Assembly (NCBI GenBank): GCA_030272815.1
Contig: JAJSZT010000024.1
Coordinates: 1-43,796 of the forward strand
Direction of reading: 5' to 3'
Source: Deltaproteobacteria bacterium
GTDB lineage: Bacteria; Desulfobacterota; Desulfobacteria; Desulfobacterales; ETH-SRB1
Length of the DNA stretch: 43,796 nt
In this document: positions 38,834 through 43,796 of the stretch, in pieces
How positions within the stretch are numbered: the stretch's first letter is position 1
Layout: each line of letters opens with the position of its first letter
Position numbers and translations under genes: made by a program
The notes under the pieces: model-generated
The model's database searches: none
What the model was told of the DNA's origin: nothing
Seen by the model: the letters and a program-made list of their open reading frames with translations, nothing else

Positions 38834-41137
38834 ATGAAAAGACGCCTTGTCTTTGCCATACTGGTAATGGGCTTTAGTGGTATTGTTGTCCAGATACTAC
38901 TCTTGAGAGAGTTCTTAGTAGTCTTTTCAGGCAATGAGCTGGCGATCGGGATTATCCTGGCCAACTGGCTTATCCTGGAGGCCTTTGGCTCTCTCTTTGT
39001 GGGGAAAAAGATCGAGCGCCTCAAAAAAAGGCTTGAAGCATTTGTTGGTCTCCAACTCTTTTTTTCCCTGTCTTTACCCCTGGCGGTTTATTCAACCCGG
39101 ATATTAAAGGATCTTATAGGGGTTATCCCGGGGGAAGGCGTGGGGGTGATTCCGATTCTATATTCCTCTTTTCTCATTTTTGCTCCCCTGAGTATCACAC
39201 ATGGAGCGTTATTTACCTTCGGCTGTAAGCTATATTCCCTTCACTTTGTTTCAGAAAGCAAAGCATCTTCCATTGGCAGGGTCTATGTTCATGAGACCAT
39301 GGGCACAATTTTCGGGGCAATTGCTTTTACCTATTTGCTTGTCCCTTACCTCCATTCCATCCAGATAGCCTTGGGAATAGCGCTTTTGAACAGCCTCTTG
39401 TGCCTCCTTCTTCTGGGATATCCTTTCCGTAAATCTTTAACCGGCAAGGCTCTGGCAGTCGGGTCGGCAGTATTCTTGGTCTTATGTGCTTATCTAATCC
39501 TCAGCCCAAAGGCAGATAAGATTCATCATCTTTCCATAAGCCGGCAGTGGAGAGGGCAGGAGGTAGTCCATTATCAGAATTCTATCTACGGAAACATCAC
39601 CGTCACCCAAAGGGGTGAACAATACACCTTTTTCTCTGATGGAATTCCTATCATTACCACCCCGGTTCCGGATATAGCCTTTGTGGAGGAGTTTGTCCAT
39701 CTACCTTTGCTTTCTCACCCCTCACCAAAAAAGGTGCTTGTTATTGGCGGGGGGGCAGGGGGGGTGATCCATGAGCTCTTAAAACACCCTGTAGAAAGGG
39801 TTGACTATGCTGAACTCGATCCCTTGCTATTAAAGGTTGTTCAGAGGTTTCCTACCCCCTTGACCGGAGCCGAAATCACTGACCCTCGAGTAAATATCGA
39901 ATATCTGGATGGCCGGTTCTTTATCAAGAAAACCCATCATAGATACGACCTGGTTCTGGTCGGCATCTCTAACCCTTCAACCTTACAGATAAACAGGCTC
40001 TTTTCTAAAGAGTTCTTCTCCCTGGTTAAGGAAAGGCTTGAGAAAGGAGGTATACTGGTTATAGTTTCACCCGGTTCTCTAACCTACTTAAGCAAGGCAT
40101 TGGGAGATCTTAACGCCTGTACCCTTAATACCCTTAAAGAGGTTTATCCCTATGTTCGGGTTATCCCCGGGGACTTCAACCTGTTTTTAGCCTCGACTTC
40201 AAAAGGGGTTTCTTTAATTAACCACACCTTACTCAGCCAGAGGCTAAATGAACGTGAACTTGAGGTAAGCCTTTTAACCCCATTTCATATAAAGTACAAA
40301 TTAGATTCCAGGTGGTCAGATTGGTTCTTTACCTCCCTAAAAGGCGCCACTAAAAAGATCAATCAGGATTTTTCTCCCCTTGGGATGTTCTATAGTCTTG
40401 CCTATTGGAATTCTCTCTTTTCTCCCCATATGAAGTGGCTGTTTAAATGGTTTGAACAGGTAAGTTTAAAGCTATTGTCTATCCCCCTTGCTATATTTAC
40501 CCTCCTCTTTTTGATCATCTCTTTTAAGGCCCCAACAATATCTACAAAGCTAAGCATCCCGTTTGCCATTATGGCTTCCGGTTTTGCCGGGATGATATTT
40601 GACTTAGCGCTAATCTATACCTTTCAGGCAGTTTACGGATATGTCTTTCACCAGATAGGACTTTTAGTAGCCGCCTTTATGGTGGGGATAGCAGCGGGAA
40701 GTCTAATCATGACCTCCCTTTTGAAAAGTGTTAAGAGGAATTTTTTCTTCTTTATCGGGTTAGAACTTGCCATGATTCTCTTTTCCGTGGCTCTTCCGGC
40801 AATATTTCTTCTCTTTTCCCCTTACTTAGACAGTCCGGCGGTATTTTCTTTTTTCCGGGTAATCTTTCTTGTGCTCTCCTTTTTTTCCGGTCTTCTTATT
40901 GGCGCCCAGTTTCCCTTAGCCAACAAGATATATTTAAAGCGCTCTCCCGATCTCAGCGGTACTGCCGGTCTACTTTACGGAGCCGATCTTGCCGGCGGAT
41001 GGATAGGTGGTCTGCTTGGAGGGGTGGTGCTTTTACCGGTTTTAGGACTGGTTCAAACCTGCACAGCAGTCGTCCTTCTTAAAATGACCAGCCTCCTTAT
41101 ACTTCTTGTCTCAGCTCTCCTGAATAAAGTGAGATAA
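38834..41137 (+). CDS. Fused membrane protein with spermidine-synthase-like domain
   Basis: A 767-residue protein with three parts: about seven membrane helices (1-225), a Rossmann spermidine-synthase-like domain (about 245-470), and about seven helices (490-767). The cofactor motif GGGAGG is at 305-310 and YAELDP at 325-330. The position where aminopropyltransferases carry the catalytic aspartates (VDxxDP) reads LVGISNPST here, so both acidic residues are replaced. That argues against ordinary spermidine synthesis; another alkyl transfer or binding role is possible. Its ATG follows the radical SAM stop with no gap, and the pair sits between inverted 58-bp repeats. The helices place the domain at the inner membrane. 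Confidence 0.88.
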   Translation: MKRRLVFAILVMGFSGIVVQILLLREFLVVFSGNELAIGIILANWLILEAFGSLFVGKKIERLKKRLEAFVGLQLFFSLSLPLAVYSTRILKDLIGVIPGEGVGVIPILYSSFLIFAPLSITHGALFTFGCKLYSLHFVSESKASSIGRVYVHETMGTIFGAIAFTYLLVPYLHSIQIALGIALLNSLLCLLLLGYPFRKSLTGKALAVGSAVFLVLCAYLILSPKADKIHHLSISRQWRGQEVVHYQNSIYGNITVTQRGEQYTFFSDGIPIITTPVPDIAFVEEFVHLPLLSHPSPKKVLVIGGGAGGVIHELLKHPVERVDYAELDPLLLKVVQRFPTPLTGAEITDPRVNIEYLDGRFFIKKTHHRYDLVLVGISNPSTLQINRLFSKEFFSLVKERLEKGGILVIVSPGSLTYLSKALGDLNACTLNTLKEVYPYVRVIPGDFNLFLASTSKGVSLINHTLLSQRLNERELEVSLLTPFHIKYKLDSRWSDWFFTSLKGATKKINQDFSPLGMFYSLAYWNSLFSPHMKWLFKWFEQVSLKLLSIPLAIFTLLFLIISFKAPTISTKLSIPFAIMASGFAGMIFDLALIYTFQAVYGYVFHQIGLLVAAFMVGIAAGSLIMTSLLKSVKRNFFFFIGLELAMILFSVALPAIFLLFSPYLDSPAVFSFFRVIFLVLSFFSGLLIGAQFPLANKIYLKRSPDLSGTAGLLYGADLAGGWIGGLLGGVVLLPVLGLVQTCTAVVLLKMTSLLILLVSALLNKVR

Positions 41138-41229
41138 CCGAATAAACCCAAAATCATGAAAGGAAAGGTTCAATCCGCTTATTAGAAGGCTTAAGGCCCG
41201 GTAAAAAGCCCGCTTTGAAACTCCCTGCG

Positions 41230-41288
41230 GCCCCGCTGGGACGGGATCTTTGCTTCCGCTTCGACAAACTACGGGGAATGCGCTCACT
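41230..41288 (+). repeat. Right copy of the 58-bp inverted repeat
   Basis: GCCCCGCTGGGACGGGATCT continuing through TGCTTCCGCTTCGACAAACT and ACGGGGAATGCGCTCAC; inverted relative to 37498-37555. Between 41138 and 41229 no gene is visible. Confidence 0.85.
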
Positions 41289-41389
41289 GTTGCGATCCCA
41301 TCCACTTGCGGCAGGGTTGTTAATTATTTTCTTGATTATGGCTATAAAGATGGCTATGATAGGCAAAAATATATACCTCGGAAGGTTGC

Positions 41390-41514
41390 AAATTGCGTTT
41401 TTTTCGGTGAGCAATGAGCATGAAGAGCAAGGCGCGAAGGTGCGGAATAGCAGGCTATTGCAAGCCTGAGCAACGCAGCTATTGGTGTTCATGGCCAGCG
41501 AAAAACCGCAATTT
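41390..41514. repeat. 125-bp MITE-like element
   Basis: The ends AAATTGCGTTTTTTTCG and, inverted, AAATTGCGGTTTTTCG bound a non-coding interior (GAGCAAGGCGCGAAGGTGCG and on). It lies 40 bases upstream of the Phd/VapC pair. Only one copy in the window. Confidence 0.7.
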
Positions 41515-41554
41515 GTGGCCTTTCGAGGTATAACATGTCAAGGAGGTGGTAATA

Positions 41555-41836
41555 ATGCAAAAGCAATTTTCCATATCTGAAGCAAAAAACAGACTTCCAA
41601 GTATTATCCATTATGTCGAAAAGGGGCCGTATGTTGAATTGACCAGACGAGGAAAACCGGTTGCAGTATTGCTGTCGATTCAAGAATATGAACGGCTCAG
41701 CCGCAAATATATGGGGTTTTGGAGCGCCGTTTCGGAATTTCGGCGAAAGATTGAGGATGAAGGAATTGATATCTCTGATAGTGATTTCAAAGGGCTTCGA
41801 GACCTTTCTGCCGGAAGAGAAGTCGAGTTGAGGTGA
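41555..41836 (+). CDS. Phd/YefM-family antitoxin
   Basis: A 93-residue protein: MQKQFSISEAKNRLPSIIHY, then GPYVELTRRGKPVAVLLSIQ and EYERLSRK. This is the classic Phd/YefM N-terminal DNA-binding fold (SxxEAxxxLxxlI, ITRrGkPVAVLxSxxEYexL). The C-terminal part (RRKIEDEGIDISDSDFKGLR) should wrap the toxin. It neutralises the PIN toxin next door and probably autoregulates. The ribosome-binding site is AAGGAGGT with ATG 41555; an in-frame GTG at 41546 overlaps that site. Confidence 0.92.
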   Translation: MQKQFSISEAKNRLPSIIHYVEKGPYVELTRRGKPVAVLLSIQEYERLSRKYMGFWSAVSEFRRKIEDEGIDISDSDFKGLRDLSAGREVELR

Positions 41837-42252
41837 TGAAATATCTAATTGACACAAACGTACTTTCAGAGGCCGTAAAAACAGCCCCGGATAAATCGGT
41901 CATGAAGATGCTTAAAAAATGCCAGCACGAAATAGTCACTGCTGCGCCGGTTTGGCATGAGCTTCAATTTGGTTGTCAGCGCCTTCCGCGGTCCCGTAAA
42001 CGTGAAATTATTGCTTCATTCCTTAACGACATCGTCAAACGCACGATGCTTATTCTTCCTTATGATGACAGGGCAGCAGAATGGCATGCAAAAGAACGTG
42101 CCAGATTATCGTCGAAAGGCTTAACTCCGTCATTTGTTGATGGACAGATTGCGGCAATATCCGTGGTAAATGGTCTGATTCTGGTAACACGGAACATTGA
42201 CGATTTTAGACAGTTTTTAAGACTGAAGATTGAAAACTGGCATAATGCATGA
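41836..42252 (+). CDS. VapC-type PIN-domain toxin
   Basis: A 138-residue PIN ribonuclease. Acidic residues: Asp6 (MKYLIDTNVLSE), the Glu in PVWHELQFG, Asp in SFVDGQIAAIS and Asp in LVTRNIDDFRQF. This set forms the Mg2+-binding centre that cuts tRNA or rRNA in VapC toxins. Its ATG overlaps the antitoxin stop by one base (TGATG). Pairing of a Phd-type antitoxin with VapC is common. No damage to the gene is visible, so the pair should be functional. Confidence 0.92.
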   Translation: MKYLIDTNVLSEAVKTAPDKSVMKMLKKCQHEIVTAAPVWHELQFGCQRLPRSRKREIIASFLNDIVKRTMLILPYDDRAAEWHAKERARLSSKGLTPSFVDGQIAAISVVNGLILVTRNIDDFRQFLRLKIENWHNA

Positions 42253-42505
42253 AAAGGGCGGATGCTCCCTCTCTGACCCCTAACTAATCGGGTATCACAG
42301 TTTCCGGAAATTGCCCAAATTTATTGAAATGTTATACTATTCTCGAGCAGAAATGTGGGGTTCTTGGGGATGTCATAATCCTTGCTTTTTCATTAAAAAC
42401 AATGCGATATATAGCATACAATTAAAATCAAGAAATAATCTACTTAATATCAAATATTACTGATTTATTTCTTAAGATTTAATTTGTTATATCTGGAGGT
42501 AAATT

Positions 42506-43660
42506 ATGGAAAAAATTACAACCCACCGTACCTCCCTTCACACAGCTGATGTAATACAACCAATAGTCATCGAAGAAAAAAACAACACGAGGCGAGTATT
42601 TCTAGCAAATTTAAATGATACCAAAAGGCATTTGGGCGAAACTGTTTCTGGCACAATTGTTCACCAGCGGAAAAAGAATAATGACGAATGGGAAGATATC
42701 GAATCAATAAACCTTGCCACTCTCAAAGGTGGTGAGGGAGTAAAGATTAGGTTCAAAAGTAAACAGTTAAGACAATTTTTTCTTGGTTTAGAAAAATTAT
42801 ATAAACTCAGTAAAAATGGCCTTGCCCCAGGTGACACTGAGTATGCCATTGGGAAAATTGATGAAATCATTAAAGTTCCTCGAAACCGAAAGAAATTTAT
42901 ATCTCAACTTCTGGAAAAAAAACTTGGTGAATAAATTTGGCACGAATTAGTTGAAAGTGACCCAGATCTTGCCACACGGTTATCTCTTGCAAGGGTACAA
43001 GCTGAAAGGCAAAATGCTCTTAAAGAGTTTGCTGATAACCTAATTCAAGACAAGGCTGAAGATTATTGGCAAGAATTCTTTGATAAAAATCAATGGATTT
43101 TCGGCTATGGACTTAAGTATCATTTTTTGACCCAATTAGAAAACCAACCATCTTACGGTGGAATTAACTTTTCTGGTTTTGGTAATCAAAAAGGTGACTT
43201 TCTTTTAAATACAGAGGCAGATATTAAATTTACTGTTTTAGTTGAAATTAAAAAACCAACTTCAAGCCTATTGGCAACTACGAGGGTAGGAAAAAAAGTA
43301 AGATATCGAAATGGCGCATGGCTTCTCGGCAGTGATCTGCTTGGCGGAGTTTCTCAGCTTCAAACAAATTGTAAAACATGGCAAACAAGTTCTCGTGCTG
43401 TTCAAAATGCAGATATTCTTAATTCGGAAAATATTCATACTGTTTCTCCTAAAGGGATTTTGGTTATTGGAAAAGTATCAGAATTCGGAGACAATCGAGA
43501 ACAGATTGAAACATTTGAATCTTTTAGACGAGGAATTAGTAACCCTGAGATAATAACATTTGATGAACTTTATGAAAGGGCTCGGTTTATTGTCGAGCAT
43601 AAGCAAAATAAAATAGAAGACCATCAAAGTTATTTAGAACCAGAAGATGTACCATTTTGA
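42506..43660 (+). pseudogene. Shedu (SduA, DUF4263) anti-phage nuclease with an in-frame stop
   Basis: Strong ribosome-binding site (TGGAGGT) and ATG 42506. One frame continues to TGA 43658 (384 codons) broken only by TAA at 42932-42934. The N-terminal 142 residues contain a beta-rich domain. After the stop it goes on IWHELVESDPDLATRLSLAR, then WQEFFDKNQWIFGYGLKYHF, the PD-(D/E)xK nuclease core GDFLL with VLVEIKKPTSS, and QLQTNCKTW. This matches single-gene Shedu proteins, whose DUF4263 domain nicks DNA. No in-frame start exists between the stop and 43127, so reinitiation would lose the domain start. A sequencing error or stop read-through cannot be excluded. Confidence 0.82.
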
Positions 43661-43796
43661 GTAATGTTAAGTGCTTGAATTAACAGATGAATTATAACAA
43701 GCTAATGCACTTGACCGCAAGAGGCCAAGCGTTTCGGTCACTTACAAGACTTTAAAAAAGCAGTACAAGGTCCACCAGCCTCGCTACGGCAAGTGA
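43661..43796. other. Window end, no gene
   Basis: No reading frame can be supported. The stretch 43699-43722 (CTAATGCACTTGACCGCAAG and on) resembles 14873-14897 upstream of the papain-like hydrolase gene. Confidence 0.5.

Noticed and set aside
41215-41469. 84-residue plus-strand frame
   Set aside because: It runs through the 58-bp repeat and the 125-bp MITE-like element; no coding signature.

Overview
The window looks like chromosome from an anaerobic Gram-negative bacterium, most probably a Desulfobacterota (sulfate-reducing or syntrophic deltaproteobacterial) lineage. This rests on an exported selenocysteine formate dehydrogenase (FdhAB without a membrane gamma subunit) with FdhE and MoaA, an AmmeMemoRadiSam-type radical SAM protein beside a fused membrane spermidine-synthase-like protein, outer-membrane barrels, and many small inverted-repeat elements. 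The taxon is an inference from gene content; no rRNA gene is present.

Layout. 1-140: 5' part of a DUF433 gene (minus strand). 223-4257 (minus): four-gene envelope operon, LolD-like ATPase, FtsX/MacB-like permease, LolA-like protein and outer-membrane barrel. 4409-4936: 3D-domain lipoprotein. 5141-5213: tRNA-Phe. 5258-6013: rsmE. 6352-12257 (plus): housekeeping block of an acidic protein, valS, nadC, a rhomboid protease with a DnaJ-like tail, and a gph-like phosphatase. 12.4-20.5 kb: a decaying accessory island with an intact Panacea/RelE-type toxin-antitoxin pair, a Clp-fold proteinase pseudogene, a papain-like hydrolase, remnants of a group II intron, HigA, ParE, a porin and an IS1380 transposase, plus trmO, a dodecin and a histidine kinase. 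20.6-31.5 kb: methyltransferase, cyclophilin, the formate dehydrogenase cluster fdhA-fdhB-fdhE-moaA, an RCK/Usp regulator with a CPA2 antiporter, and a convergent response-regulator diguanylate cyclase. 31.8-37.1 kb: lepA, leuC-leuD, purC. 37.5-41.3 kb: a two-gene cassette (twin-arginine radical SAM protein plus fused spermidine-synthase-like membrane protein) lying between inverted copies of a 58-bp repeat. 41.5-43.7 kb: Phd/VapC toxin-antitoxin pair and a Shedu-type defence gene interrupted by one in-frame stop.

The most distinctive signal is the density of small non-autonomous inverted-repeat elements, at least five kinds: (i) a 161-bp hairpin element with two full copies and one half copy, each just upstream of a plus-strand gene; (ii) a 166-bp element whose terminal TGA is the stop codon of the gene before it; (iii) a 177-bp element with perfect 22-bp ends touching a toxin stop codon; (iv) a 106-bp hairpin between fdhB and fdhE; (v) inverted arrays of GGTTAGC-like or GGTTCAC-like words that enclose the 3' end of an S23 four-helix-bundle gene, found at two unrelated loci.

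How the genes work together: FdhAB is predicted to oxidise formate in the periplasm. FdhE assists its maturation, MoaA makes the cofactor precursor, and selenocysteine is inserted at residue 194 through a SECIS hairpin visible just after the UGA. The selenocysteine machinery itself is outside the window. The RCK/Usp protein probably gates the adjacent antiporter, which lacks its own regulatory domain.
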